Assembly: GCA_016721425.1 (NCBI GenBank)
Contig: JADKID010000045.1
Span: 62,001-126,000 of the forward strand
Direction: 5' to 3'
DNA from: Bryobacterales bacterium
GTDB taxonomy: Bacteria; Acidobacteriota; Terriglobia; Bryobacterales; Bryobacteraceae
DNA: 64,000 nucleotides
In this document: one piece after another, positions 26,582 through 35,041 of the stretch
Layout of the letters: the number at the start of each line of letters is the position of its first letter
Position numbering within the stretch: position 1 is the stretch's first letter
Made by a program: the position numbers and the translations under genes
The notes under the pieces: generated by a model
Seen by the model: the letters and a program-made list of their open reading frames with translations, nothing else
The model's database searches: none
Told to the model about the DNA's origin: nothing

Positions 26582-27217
26582 ATGAAGTGGATCATCGTGC
26601 TGGTCGTAGCGGCAAACGGGTTGATTTTCGGCCAAGGCAACTGGCAAAGGGACTTCCAGAAACACCACGTCACGGCCGGGCTGGGCGTGGCGCTGCCGGG
26701 AGGCGACCTGAAGCCTTACTACAAGAGCGCATTTGGCTGGAGCGTGGCTTATGGCTACCGGCCGGTGAAATGGCTGCAAGCTGATTTTGGCTACGATGGG
26801 GCCTATAACGCGGCGGATGTGAACGCGTACCAGGACAGCGGTTACGGCCCGCTGCGCATCACGGACTATCAGACGTTCATCCCCGTGGGCGGGCGTGTGG
26901 TGCTGCCGCTGGCGCGCGGCCGGGTGGAACTCTATGGTGGTGGCGGCGGAGCCTACGCCCGGTATTCCGAATCACTGCGGCAGCCGGATGACTATACGAA
27001 TATCGGTTGCCCGAGCTGCCAGGCGCGCGACGGCTGGGGCTACTACGCGATGGCTGGCGGGAGCGTGGCTCTGGATGCCGGTCAGCGATTCCGCCTGGGT
27101 GTGATTACACGAGCCTACCGGGTGGAGACGAAGGGCGCTATTGTCGGTGTTCTGCCCGGTTGGCGAACCGATGACCGGTGGATGAACACGTATGTGACGT
27201 TGACCGCGAGCTTCTGA
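26582..27217 (+). CDS. Outer-membrane beta-barrel domain protein
   Basis: A 211-aa protein with a signal peptide (MKWIIVLVVAANGLIFGQ) and alternating hydrophobic/aromatic strands consistent with an eight-strand OmpA/OmpX-type barrel: HHVTAGLGVALPGGDL, SVAYGYRPVKWLQADFGYDGAY, GRVELYGGGGGAYARYS, YYAMAGGSVALDAGQRFRLGVITRAYRV, and the final strand YVTLTASF ending in Phe. Two cysteines (CPSC) sit in a predicted loop. No enzymatic motif is visible. The longer in-frame extension upstream of 26582 overlaps the divergent DUF1549 gene and is not signal-like. Confidence 0.78.
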   Translation: MKWIIVLVVAANGLIFGQGNWQRDFQKHHVTAGLGVALPGGDLKPYYKSAFGWSVAYGYRPVKWLQADFGYDGAYNAADVNAYQDSGYGPLRITDYQTFIPVGGRVVLPLARGRVELYGGGGGAYARYSESLRQPDDYTNIGCPSCQARDGWGYYAMAGGSVALDAGQRFRLGVITRAYRVETKGAIVGVLPGWRTDDRWMNTYVTLTASF

Positions 27218-27225
27218 TTGCTGAG

Positions 27226-27714
27226 CTACTTGATCTCTTTGGAGTTGACGGTGGCGGGCTCGACACCCCAGTTTTCGCGAATCACGAGCGTTTGATCCGA
27301 GTAGAAAGTCCGGCGGCCGGTCTGGCCGAACGCAGTGGGCACTGCGGTGATGGTGTAGCCCTCTTTGGAGGCGGTGACGGTGAACTTGTAGCCAGTCTTC
27401 TCACCCAGCGCGAAGTCTCCGGGGATCAGATCGGCGGCGGCGGGTCCGGCAGTACCGGAGGCGGGCGGTCCGAGCTGCACCAGGGTTTCGGCGAACTTGC
27501 CGAACTGGGAGAAGTACTGAGTTTGCGCCGTATGGATGGTCCCGATCTGCTTGGTAGCTGCCATTTCCATGGCCAGTTGGCGGGCGCTGGCCAGTTTGGG
27601 CGCGGCGATGGCGGCGATCACCAGAATGATGGCGATGACGATCAGCAACTCGATCAGCGAGAAGCCGAGGCGGCGGCGGGAGACGGGCCGGCGGGAAGTG
27701 AGTGACGAGCGCAT
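27226..27714 (-). CDS. Type IV pilin/pseudopilin-like protein
   Basis: A 162-aa prepilin. The basic leader (RRRLGFSLIELLIVIAIILVIAAIAAP) has the prepilin peptidase site Gly-Phe with Glu at position +5 and a long hydrophobic N-terminal helix that packs into the pilus core. The soluble domain contains KQIGTIHTAQTQYFSQFGKFAETLVQLGPP, resembling the acidobacterial/deltaproteobacterial PilA-like family. It may be a pilin or a type II secretion pseudopilin; no pilus assembly genes lie in the window. It lies 29 nt downstream of kdsA on the same strand. Confidence 0.87.
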   Translation of the reverse strand: MRSSLTSRRPVSRRRLGFSLIELLIVIAIILVIAAIAAPKLASARQLAMEMAATKQIGTIHTAQTQYFSQFGKFAETLVQLGPPASGTAGPAAADLIPGDFALGEKTGYKFTVTASKEGYTITAVPTAFGQTGRRTFYSDQTLVIRENWGVEPATVNSKEIK

Positions 27715-27743
27715 GGTGATACCTTCCTCTATCTTAGACGCAC

Positions 27744-28544
27744 TCAGGCCGGCAGGCGTGGAGAGAAGTTGAGCTGGCGAAGTTGGGCGGCGAGAGCGGG
27801 CAGCAGGTCCAGACGGAGCGAGTTGGCGCCATCGGAAAGGGCCTGCGGCGGATTGTCGTGGACCTCCAGGAAGACGCCATCGACGCCGACAGCCACGGCC
27901 GCGCGCGAGAGGGGCGCGATGAACTGCGGCGCGCCACCGGCGCCAGGCAGTTGAACGGAGTGGGTGGCATCGAAAATGACCGGATAGCCGGACTCCCGCA
28001 TCACGACTAGCCCGCGCATATCCACGACGAGGTTGTTGTAGCCGAACGACGAGCCGCGCTCGGTCAGGAGAATGCGGGTGTTGCCGGTGGAGGCGACTTT
28101 GTCCGCGGCGTGGCAGATGTCGTGCGGCGCGACAAACTGCCCCTTCTTGATGTTGACGACGCGCCCGGTGCGGCCGGCCTCCAGCAGTAGATCGGTCTGC
28201 CGGCAGAGGAATGCGGGGATCTGGAGAATGTCGGTGACTTCGGCGACGGGGCCGGCCTGATCCGGCGTGTGGATATCGGTGACAATGGGAAGCCCCGTGG
28301 CTTCTTTGACGGCGGCGAGGATGCGGAGTCCCTCGGTCATCCCCGGTCCGCGATAGGCCTCGCCGGTGGAGCGGTTGGCCTTGTCAAAGGACGCCTTGAA
28401 GACGAACGGCTCGCCTAGCGCCTGCCGGATAGCCTGGGCCATGAAGAGGGTATGCTCGCCCGACTCAATGACGCACGGGCCGCAGGTGAAGACCAGAGAG
28501 CCGTCGCCGAAGACAACTCCGGGCGCGATGGAGACTGGTGTCAT
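27744..28544 (-). CDS. kdsA: 3-deoxy-8-phosphooctulonate (Kdo-8-P) synthase
   Basis: A 266-aa cytoplasmic enzyme that condenses phosphoenolpyruvate and arabinose-5-phosphate to Kdo-8-phosphate for LPS. Signature segments: FTCGPCVIESGEHT, FKASFDKANRSTGEAYRGPGMTEGL, VTDIHTPDQAGPVAEVTDILQIPAFLCRQTDLL, NIKKGQFVAPHD, ERGSSFGYNNLVVDMRG and DATHSVQLPG. The Cys in CGPC suggests the metal-dependent class, although the class needs an alignment. The ATG at 28544 overlaps the pyrG stop (ATGA), giving tight coupling. Confidence 0.95.
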   Translation of the reverse strand: MTPVSIAPGVVFGDGSLVFTCGPCVIESGEHTLFMAQAIRQALGEPFVFKASFDKANRSTGEAYRGPGMTEGLRILAAVKEATGLPIVTDIHTPDQAGPVAEVTDILQIPAFLCRQTDLLLEAGRTGRVVNIKKGQFVAPHDICHAADKVASTGNTRILLTERGSSFGYNNLVVDMRGLVVMRESGYPVIFDATHSVQLPGAGGAPQFIAPLSRAAVAVGVDGVFLEVHDNPPQALSDGANSLRLDLLPALAAQLRQLNFSPRLPA

Positions 28545-30178
28545 TCGGCAAAGAGCGGATTGGATTCGGTATTCAAGCGTTTCAGCCGGTATTGATAAGC
28601 CGCGCCGATGAACGCCTGGAAGAGCGGGTGTGGCGTGAGCGGCTTCGACTTGAACTCCGGATGGAACTGGCAGCCGAGGAAGTACGGGTGATCCGGAAGT
28701 TCGCAAATTTCGACGAACTTGCCGTCCTGTGAGCGGCCCGTGATGCGGAGGCCCTGACTGGTGAGCTGCTCCTCGTAGGCTCGGTTGAACTCAAAACGGT
28801 GGCGGTGGCGCTCGCTGATCTGCTCCACACCGTAGGCGCGGCGGGCGAAGGAATCTTCGGCCAGGTGGCAATCGTAGGCGCCCAGGCGCATGGTTCCGCC
28901 CAGTTCTTCGACGCCCAACAGATCGCGCAGCTTGTAGATGACGGGATGGGGGGCGGCGTTGTCGAACTCGGTGGAATCCGCTCCGGCCAGGCCGCAAACG
29001 TTGCGGGCAAACTCGATGACAGCCGTCTGCATGCCGAGACAGATTCCGAAATAGGGCACCTGTTTCTCGCGGGCGTAGCGGATGGCGTGCAGCATGCCCT
29101 CAATGCCGCGCTTGCCGAAGCCGCCCGGCACCAGAATGCCGTCGTAGTGCTCGAGTGTTTCGGCACATTCGGGCCAATTGAGCTTCTCCGCCTCAATCCA
29201 CTTCATCTCCACTTTGAGGCCGTGGTGGATGCCGGCGTGGAGGAGCGCCTCTTTGAGCGATTTGTAGGAATCCTCGTACTCGACGTACTTGCCGACCAGG
29301 CCGATGCGCACCTCGTCATTAGGATTCTGCATGCGGTGGAGCATACCGGACCACGCCACGAGGTCACGCTCCTTGGCATTGGTGAGCTGGAGTTGCTCCA
29401 CGACGCGGTTATCCACGCCCTGCTCGGCGAAGAGCAGCGGGATTTGGTAGACCGTTTTGACGTCGTAGCAGGAGATGACGGCGTCTACATCGACGTCGCA
29501 GAACTGGGCGATCTTATCCTGCTGATCCGCCGGCAGGGGGCGCTCCGAGCGGCATACGAGAATGTCGGGCTGGATGCCCATGGAGCGCAGTTCCTTGACG
29601 GAATGCTGCGTGGGCTTGGTTTTCAACTCCTGGGCGGCCGCAATCCACGGCACATAGGAGACGTGCACGAAGAGAGTATTGCGCCGGCCCAGCTCATGCC
29701 GCATCTGGCGCAGGGCCTCGGTGAAGGGCTGCGACTCGATGTCGCCTACAGTGCCGCCGATCTCGCAGATCACGACATCGACTCCATCGGCCACTTTGAG
29801 GGCGGCCGCCTTGATCTCGTTGGTGACGTGGGGGATCACCTGGACGGTTTTGCCGAGATAATCGCCGCGGCGTTCGCGCGTGATGATGCGCTCGTAGATG
29901 CGGCCGGAGGTAAGGTTGTTGTTCTGGGTGAGATGGGCGTGGGTGAAGCGCTCATAGTGGCCGAGATCGAGATCGGTTTCAGCGCCATCGTCGGTGACGA
30001 AGACCTCGCCGTGCTGGAACGGACTCATGGTGCCGGGGTCCACATTCAGATAGGGGTCGAACTTCTGCATGTTGACCTTGAGGCCGCGGCTTTCGAGGAG
30101 ACAGCCGATGGACGCGGCCGCGATGCCTTTCCCGAGGGAAGAGACAACGCCACCTGTAACGAATATGTATTTAGCCAT
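28541..30178 (-). CDS. pyrG: CTP synthase
   Basis: A 545-aa amidoligase converting UTP to CTP with glutamine as nitrogen donor. The synthetase half begins KYIFVTGGVVSSLGKGIAAASIG, with the P-loop and the KFDPYLNVDPGTMSPFQHGEVFVTDDGAE block. The glutaminase half has the nucleophile in FGICLGMQ and the catalytic His/Glu region QFHPEFKS near the C-terminus. Length matches the family. The ATG at 30178 is the normal N-terminus. It overlaps kdsB by 8 bp and kdsA by 4 bp; CTP is needed by KdsB for CMP-Kdo, so the grouping is functional. Confidence 0.97.
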   Translation of the reverse strand: MAKYIFVTGGVVSSLGKGIAAASIGCLLESRGLKVNMQKFDPYLNVDPGTMSPFQHGEVFVTDDGAETDLDLGHYERFTHAHLTQNNNLTSGRIYERIITRERRGDYLGKTVQVIPHVTNEIKAAALKVADGVDVVICEIGGTVGDIESQPFTEALRQMRHELGRRNTLFVHVSYVPWIAAAQELKTKPTQHSVKELRSMGIQPDILVCRSERPLPADQQDKIAQFCDVDVDAVISCYDVKTVYQIPLLFAEQGVDNRVVEQLQLTNAKERDLVAWSGMLHRMQNPNDEVRIGLVGKYVEYEDSYKSLKEALLHAGIHHGLKVEMKWIEAEKLNWPECAETLEHYDGILVPGGFGKRGIEGMLHAIRYAREKQVPYFGICLGMQTAVIEFARNVCGLAGADSTEFDNAAPHPVIYKLRDLLGVEELGGTMRLGAYDCHLAEDSFARRAYGVEQISERHRHRFEFNRAYEEQLTSQGLRITGRSQDGKFVEICELPDHPYFLGCQFHPEFKSKPLTPHPLFQAFIGAAYQYRLKRLNTESNPLFAE

Positions 30179-30938
30179 GGTGCTTGGGAATAACGTTCTT
30201 GGGTATGAAGAAGGACTGGACGTGAGCGAGATCTTCCGGCGTGTCCACGCCAATGGTTTCGTATTCGGTTTCGGCAACACGGATGGCGATGCCGTTTTCG
30301 AGAGCGCGGAGCTGTTCCAGTTTCTCGGCGTCTTCCAGCGGACCGGGTTGGAGAGCCGAGTAGCCGAGCAACAGGGCGCGGCGGTAGACATACAGACCGA
30401 TGTGTTTCCAATAGACAGGGCTGGCGCCGCGTGGGTAAGGGATGGGCGAGCGGGAGAAGTAGAGGGCGTAGCCGGAATGGCCCGTGACCACCTTCACGGC
30501 GTTGGGGTTCTCAACGTCGGCCTGGCTGGTGATGCGCTTCTTCAGGGTGCTCATCTGGCAGGCCGGATCTTCCAGCAAGGTCAGGATGGCTGCGTCGATG
30601 GCAGCCGGATCGATCAGGGGCTCGTCGCCCTGGATGTTGACGATGATTTCGGCGGAGGTGTGGGCTGCGGCCTCGGCCACGCGGTCGGTTCCGGAGACGT
30701 GGTCCGAGCGGGTCATGCAGACGTCAGCGGAGAAGGCCCGGGCGGCGGCGGCAATCTGATCATCATCGGTGGCGACGACGACGGAGGTGAGCAGGCTCGA
30801 CCGGCACGCGCGCTCCCAGACGTGCTGGATCATGGGTTTTCCGCCTAGGGAGGCGAGGGGTTTACCGGGGAATCGGGTGGAGGCGAACCGAGCGGGAATG
30901 ACACCCAGTATTGTGGGGGGCACGTTCGAGTTTAGCAC
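30171..30938 (-). CDS. kdsB: 3-deoxy-manno-octulosonate cytidylyltransferase (CMP-Kdo synthetase)
   Basis: A 255-aa enzyme activating Kdo with CTP for LPS core synthesis. Motifs are LGVIPARFASTRFPGKPLASLGGKPMIQHVWERA, VVVATDDDQI, MTRSDHVSGTDRVAEAA, VNIQGDEPLIDPAAID and YFSRSPIPY. The start is uncertain: GTG at 30938 or GTG at 30923, since the protein proper begins just before LGVIPAR and neither has a strong ribosome-binding site. It is the first gene of kdsB-pyrG-kdsA. Confidence 0.94.
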   Translation of the reverse strand: MLNSNVPPTILGVIPARFASTRFPGKPLASLGGKPMIQHVWERACRSSLLTSVVVATDDDQIAAAARAFSADVCMTRSDHVSGTDRVAEAAAHTSAEIIVNIQGDEPLIDPAAIDAAILTLLEDPACQMSTLKKRITSQADVENPNAVKVVTGHSGYALYFSRSPIPYPRGASPVYWKHIGLYVYRRALLLGYSALQPGPLEDAEKLEQLRALENGIAIRVAETEYETIGVDTPEDLAHVQSFFIPKNVIPKHHG

Positions 30939-31073
30939 GGAACGGGTATATGCTTTGTGGTCATCTCCGGGAGGGTAGGGACGGGCAAGCCGGCGCACCG
31001 ATTGTTAATCGACGGGATACCGATACCGGCTTAGAGTCCGGGGTAGAAATGGACAGGGACAAGGAAGAAGATC
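30939..31073. other. Intergenic region upstream of kdsB and a small lipoprotein-like ORF
   Basis: Non-coding spacer between kdsB (minus) and the 57-codon ORF at 31074 (plus). Contains a short hairpin around CGATTGTTAATCG at about 31002-31014 and a GGGAGGG run near 30970. I see no promoter that I would commit to and no RNA gene. Confidence 0.4.
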
Positions 31074-31247
31074 ATGAAACTGAGGGGTTCCCTTTTCGGA
31101 TTGAGTCATACCCTGCTTCTGTTGTGGCTGGGCTGCTCAATCATCCCCGGTTGGACGGCGGTTCCCGTGAGCGCCGCGTCCTGGGAAGGTAGTGGAAAGC
31201 GTGGCCAGGATTCGTCGACGGTCTTGAGAGAGTGTACGATGGCGTAA
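31074..31247 (+). CDS. Small predicted lipoprotein (57 aa), possibly a gene remnant
   Basis: The ATG at 31074 follows AAGGAAGAAG and opens a 57-codon frame. The protein starts with a basic segment (MKLRGSLFGLSH), a hydrophobic stretch (TLLLLWLG) and a lipobox-like LWLGC with Cys at residue 21, then a short tail ending LRECTMA. The layout is that of a bacterial lipoprotein signal, but the mature part is only 37 residues. It may be a real micro-lipoprotein or the preserved start of a decayed secreted protein; the flanking DNA is otherwise empty. Confidence 0.35.
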   Translation: MKLRGSLFGLSHTLLLLWLGCSIIPGWTAVPVSAASWEGSGKRGQDSSTVLRECTMA

Positions 31248-31441
31248 CTGGCGGTAGAGAACGAAAGCAGTATGGCAGCGGCTTCGGACTGATCTGGATC
31301 TGGCGCTAAGCTAGCCGGGGAATTCGCCGGACGAGATATTGAGTGTGCAGGCGGGGCGGCACGAGGACCTTGCCCGTGGCGCGCTAAGCGGCATGGATCA
31401 CCGGCACAGCAGCACAGTCGAACCCGTGCGGCCTGAGATGC
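31248..31441. other. Intergenic spacer without recognised genes
   Basis: No open frame with coding character and no obvious RNA gene. It separates the small lipoprotein-like ORF from the 3-prime end of the XRE regulator gene. Confidence 0.4.
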
Positions 31442-31651
31442 TCAGGGCTTCGAGCTAGCGTCCTCCAAGATGAAGATGCCCTCCACTGGCTTTCGGAGGG
31501 CACGGGCCAACTTGATCGCGAGCGGGAGGCTTGGGTCGTACTTTCCGGATTCAATGGCGATGATGGCCTGTCGCGATACGCCAACCTTGATACCCAATTC
31601 TTCTTGCGTCCAACCTCGCGCCATACGAAGCTCGCGAACACTGTTCCTCAC
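31442..31651 (-). CDS. XRE-family helix-turn-helix regulator
   Basis: A 69-aa DNA-binding protein consisting of one HTH_3 domain: VRELRMARGWTQEELGIKVGVSRQAIIAIESGKYDPSLPLAIKLARAL, in which TQEELGIKVGVSRQAI is the helix-turn-helix. The C-terminal KPVEGIFILED is typical of the compact regulators that sit with a small membrane protein. Its start overlaps the stop of the upstream membrane-protein gene (31648-31651, ATGA). The palindrome upstream of the operon at 32037-32056 is the likely operator for self-control. Confidence 0.93.
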   Translation of the reverse strand: MRNSVRELRMARGWTQEELGIKVGVSRQAIIAIESGKYDPSLPLAIKLARALRKPVEGIFILEDASSKP

Positions 31652-32031
31652 CGGTACTTCCCCCGGGCGCGGAAGAGTCCTACCAGGTAGCTGCCAACCA
31701 TTACAAGAGGAAGATCCCTGGAGTCGAGATTCGAGAAGAACCCCTCGGCGCGCAGAAACCCGATGATGAACAGCCAGACGAAAGCGATCGGGAACGCAAG
31801 GACAAGCGCTTCCCAGTGAATGCGCCGTTCAAATTCGTCCAGGCGCTGCATGGTCTGCCACCATGCGAATACAAACGCGACCAGGGTAATAAGTAGCGCA
31901 GCAAGCAGAACAAGCCGTACCGCGTTGCCCGCCACGTGCTGATCACGAACCATGATATGAATGAGCCAGATGCCCGCCAAGAGTAGACCGGCTGGCACCA
32001 GAACGGGTGAGTAGCCTCTGGTTTGTGTCAT
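31648..32031 (-). CDS. Small four-helix membrane protein partner of the XRE regulator
   Basis: A 127-aa protein with hydrophobic segments at residues about 12-28, 37-58, 75-93 and 108-122, similar in layout to DUF2178-like proteins that are usually encoded next to a short XRE regulator. The gene starts at ATG 32031 with AAGGG 5 nt upstream, about 10 nt after the predicted transcription start. It forms a two-gene operon with the regulator. Function unknown; sensing membrane state or antimicrobial stress is only a guess from similar gene pairs. Confidence 0.8.
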   Translation of the reverse strand: MTQTRGYSPVLVPAGLLLAGIWLIHIMVRDQHVAGNAVRLVLLAALLITLVAFVFAWWQTMQRLDEFERRIHWEALVLAFPIAFVWLFIIGFLRAEGFFSNLDSRDLPLVMVGSYLVGLFRARGKYR

Positions 32032-32036
32032 GTTTC

Positions 32037-32056
32037 CCTTACATCATAATGTAAGG
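32037..32056. promoter_or_regulatory. Palindromic operator overlapping the -10 box
   Basis: Perfect 8-bp inverted repeat CCTTACAT-CATA-ATGTAAGG, 6 nt upstream of the first start codon of the operon and covering the -10 box. Position and symmetry fit an autorepressor site for the small HTH protein. Confidence 0.65.
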
Positions 32057-32076
32057 CATCCATTACACCCTGTCAA
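32048..32076 (-). promoter_or_regulatory. Sigma70-type promoter of the membrane-protein/XRE operon
   Basis: On the minus strand there is a perfect -35 box TTGACA (32071-32076), a 17-nt spacer, and -10 box TACATT (32048-32053). Transcription would start near 32041, giving a leader of about 10 nt before the ATG at 32031. The -10 element lies inside the palindrome. Confidence 0.75.
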
Positions 32077-32254
32077 GAGATTTCTGGCCGATCCCACTCG
32101 CAGCAATGCGGCATCAGGCCGGTGATTCCATTTCCGAGTCATAATCAACTCAATCCCACACGCGGGCTGAGATTAGCGAAAACAGCAGTCCTTTCCCGAT
32201 CCAGTGAACCACCTTTGAGGCTCGGCGCGCTGATCGATCTACGGTCCACGGTGA

Positions 32255-32701
32255 GATCGGCAAGGGAGATTCCCAGCCGGGGGAAACCGGCAGGTTTGGC
32301 TGGTCCCCAACGGACTGAGGGTTATCGTCCGTGATGATCTGAGCATAAGGACAACGCTCTATTACTCGACAGATCCAGCGGCCCGGCAACCGGAGGCATC
32401 TGATCCCCATTGCGGGGTTTCCCAGCTTGCCGCCGCGGTCAAGCCGAGCTTTGCAGGAGAGGCCGAGGTGCTGGGCTTCAGAACCGTCATGATCAAGACG
32501 GAGCTACGGTCAGAAGCCGGGGAGTCCTATCGGAGCACCGAGTGGAGGGCGCCCGATCTGGGCTGCGTGGTACTGAAAGTGATGGAAGAGCGTCTGGACG
32601 ATTCCGGCAAGGTCACGGGCAAGTTCGAGATTCAGCCCGTAGCGGTCACTGTGGGCACGCCTGACCCCAAGCTATCTGAGATTCGGCGGGATTACGCCTA
32701 G
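32255..32701 (+). pseudogene. Decayed protein-coding remnant without a start codon
   Basis: From 32255 to the TAG at 32699-32701 one frame stays open for 148 codons with coding-like composition, translating segments such as VWLVPNGLRVIVRDDLSIR and VMEERLDDSGKVTGKFEIQP. No ATG, GTG or TTG with a ribosome-binding site opens it; the first in-frame GTG is at 32468. The frame is closed upstream by TGA at 32252 and remains open for another 60 codons after the TAG. This is what a degraded gene looks like. I do not recognise the family. Confidence 0.45.
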
Positions 32702-33117
32702 CTCTCGCCGTCGCAGGCGGCCGAGGCACATCGCACAAAAGCGGGCGGTTCCGGGCGCACCGTGCCTGAGAAGACGCTTCGGCGGCTCGCCAAGTTAGGA
32801 TCGGGAGAATTTCTCGAATCGTCAGGCCGCCGGCCGGAAGGAAGGGACTCGCCGGCAGCGCACCGACCCGTTCAGAGCGGCGTTTGCTGAACGGGGTGCG
32901 GTTCAGCGCGGGGCGCCCTGCTCCCTCCATCCATGCCTGCCTGGCGCGTCACGCCATGGAGGGCTGAGAAAGTCCGTGAGAACGGGCCCGCTAATCTTGT
33001 GTTCCCAATTCACCTTCTCGTTCGTCTAAGAGGTACGGATGTGTGTGCGGGGAGCATGGTGGGAGAAAATGGCGCATAATATACTTGGGTTACCCGGAGC
33101 GGAAACGGAACTGGTCT
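32702..33117. other. Gene-free spacer with alternative hairpins
   Basis: No gene recognised. At 32868-32906 three related arms can pair in two exclusive ways: CCGTTCAG (32868-32875) with CTGAACGG (32887-32894), or CTGAAC (32887-32892) with GTTCAG (32901-32906). There is no T-tract, so a simple terminator is unlikely. Confidence 0.4.
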
Positions 33118-34101
33118 ATGTGGCGTAAAACTTTTGTTTTCTGTCTCTTGAGCTCTGCCGCCGGTGCTGGATGGCTGGCCTGGGCGCAAGAGGCGCGGCC
33201 GAAGATCACGCCCCGGCCGAAGCCCGGCGCGGAAGTGCCGGAGAGCGAACGGATCACGCCCAACCTGCGGATCGACACGAATCAGGTGCTGATTCCAGTC
33301 ACCGTCACCACGCCGCTCAATCAGTTCGTCACCGGCATGGACAAGGAAAACTTCCGGCTCTTTGAGGACAAGGTGGAGCAGGAAGTGACCTATTTTGCCA
33401 GTTTCGACGCACCGCTCTCCGTGGGGCTGGTTTTTGACGCCAGCGGCTCGATGGGCAGCAAGCTGAACAAGAGCCGGCAGGCAGCGGCGCAGTTCTTTAA
33501 GACGGCCAACCCGGAGGATGAGTTTTTCCTGGTGCAGTTCAACGACCGGCCCACGCTGGTGGTGCCCTTTACGCAGAACACCGAGGATATCCAAAGCCGC
33601 CTCACGTTTACCCAGGCCAAGGGGCGGACGGCGCTGCTGGACGGCATCTATCTGGCGCTGCAGACGCTGAAGAAGAGCCGGAATCCGCGGCGGGCGCTGC
33701 TAATTATCTCGGACGGCGGCGACAACTCCAGCCGCTACACGGAAAACGAGGTACGCAACCTGTTGAAAGAGGCCGACGCGCAGATGTATGCGATTGGCAT
33801 CTTTGAGGCGATTGGCGCGCGCGGCCGGACGGCGGAGGAGTTGTCGGGGCCCGGGCTGCTAAACGAACTGGCGGAGATGACCGGCGGGCGGCACTTTCCG
33901 GTGGATAATTTGAATGAGCTGCCGGACGTGGCGGCAAAGATCGGGATCGAACTGCGCAACCAGTACGTCCTCGGCTATGTGTCGAGGAATCAGAACCGCG
34001 ACGGGAAGTACCGTCGGGTATCGGTGAAGTTGAATCAGCCGCGCGGCCTGCCACCGTTGCGAGCTTTGCACCGGCAAGGGTATTATGCACCAACTCAGTA
34101 G
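33118..34101 (+). CDS. Secreted VWA-domain protein (acidobacterial VWFA-related family)
   Basis: A 327-aa protein. The Sec signal is WRKTFVFCLLSSAAGAGWLAWAQ. An N-terminal Ig-like strand region (TNQVLIPVTVTTPLNQFVTGMDKENFRLFEDKVEQEV) precedes a von Willebrand A domain with the MIDAS motif DASGSMGSK, the threonine loop QAKGRTALLDGIY and LLIISDGGDNSSR. The ending NQYVLGYVSRNQNRDGKYRRVSVKL is typical of the acidobacterial VWFA-related family. MIDAS proteins bind protein ligands through a divalent metal; the ligand is unknown. I chose the ATG at 33118 at the signal peptide. The gene overlaps the next VWA gene by 17 bp. Confidence 0.9.
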   Translation: MWRKTFVFCLLSSAAGAGWLAWAQEARPKITPRPKPGAEVPESERITPNLRIDTNQVLIPVTVTTPLNQFVTGMDKENFRLFEDKVEQEVTYFASFDAPLSVGLVFDASGSMGSKLNKSRQAAAQFFKTANPEDEFFLVQFNDRPTLVVPFTQNTEDIQSRLTFTQAKGRTALLDGIYLALQTLKKSRNPRRALLIISDGGDNSSRYTENEVRNLLKEADAQMYAIGIFEAIGARGRTAEELSGPGLLNELAEMTGGRHFPVDNLNELPDVAAKIGIELRNQYVLGYVSRNQNRDGKYRRVSVKLNQPRGLPPLRALHRQGYYAPTQ

Positions 34102-35011
34102 ACGTGGCGCGCTGGCAGTATTGACAGGAGCCGCCTGGGCGGGACAACAGCCGCCAGAGACACCGGATGACGGCAGCGTGATCCGGGTGGACACGCGCTT
34201 GGTGGTATTGCACTGCTCCGTGCTGGACAGCAGCGGCCGGCTGGTGACGAACCTGACCCAACAGCAATTTAGGGTTTACGAGAACAAGGTCGAGCAGCCT
34301 GTCCGGGTTTTTCGTCGCGAGGACATCCCGGTCTCAATCGGGTTGGTCATCGACAATAGCGGATCCATGAGCGGAAAGCGAAAGAGAGTAGAAGCTGCCG
34401 CCATCGAGCTGGTGAAAGCCTCCAACCCGCAGGACGAGGTGATGATCGTCAATTTCAACGACGAGGCCTACCGGGACGTGGAGTTCACCAACGACCTGAA
34501 GAAGATGGAGGCCGGACTGGCGCGCATTGACTCCCGGGGCGGAACGGCCATGCGGGACGCGGTGGCGATGACGATGGATTACGTCCAGAAGAACGGGAAG
34601 AAGGACAAGAAGGTCCTGCTGGTGGTGACTGACGGCAACGATACGGCGTCCGTGAGCATCACGCTGGAGCAGTTGGTGGAGAAGGCGCACAAGAGCAATG
34701 TGCTGATCTACGGGATCGGGATCCTCGACAAGCAAGACCGGGATTGGCGTCATGCCAAACGCGCAGTGGATGCCTTGACGACGGCATCGGGCGGAGCGGT
34801 GTACTATCCGGGCGAGGTGGGCGAAGTGGAGTTGCTTGCCAAGCAGGTGGCCCACGACATCCGCAGCCAGTATGTCATCGCATATTCGCCCATCAACCAG
34901 AATCTGGATGGAACGTTTCGCAATATCAAGGTGGCGGCGTCCGGGGGACGCTATACGGTGCGGACCCGCAACGGCTACTACGCTACGGCCGAGCCGAAAC
35001 GGCGGGGCTAA
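34085..35011 (+). CDS. VWA-domain protein, tandem paralogue 1
   Basis: A 308-aa paralogue of the downstream gene. The N-terminus (HQLSRRGALAVLTGAAWAGQQ) is twin-arginine-like. The Ig-like front part (VIRVDTRLVVLHCSVLDSSGRLVTNLTQQQFRVYENKVEQPV) is followed by the VWA domain with MIDAS DNSGSMSGK, the RGGTAMRDAV loop and VVTDGNDTASVS. The ending is DIRSQYVIAYSPINQNLDGTFRNIKV. It lies inside a three-gene VWA operon. Confidence 0.9.
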   Translation: MHQLSRRGALAVLTGAAWAGQQPPETPDDGSVIRVDTRLVVLHCSVLDSSGRLVTNLTQQQFRVYENKVEQPVRVFRREDIPVSIGLVIDNSGSMSGKRKRVEAAAIELVKASNPQDEVMIVNFNDEAYRDVEFTNDLKKMEAGLARIDSRGGTAMRDAVAMTMDYVQKNGKKDKKVLLVVTDGNDTASVSITLEQLVEKAHKSNVLIYGIGILDKQDRDWRHAKRAVDALTTASGGAVYYPGEVGEVELLAKQVAHDIRSQYVIAYSPINQNLDGTFRNIKVAASGGRYTVRTRNGYYATAEPKRRG

Positions 35012-35041
35012 GGCGTAACGGTAGAATAAAGTCAGCAGAGC

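Noticed and set aside
31074..31247. Calling the 57-aa lipoprotein ORF a confident gene
   Set aside because: Kept in the table at low confidence only: it has a good signal-like start but no homologue can be checked and the surrounding DNA looks decayed.
32868..32894. Rho-independent terminator in the gene-free region
   Set aside because: The stem is perfect (8 bp) but has no T-tract and can form an alternative pairing, so it was not called a terminator.
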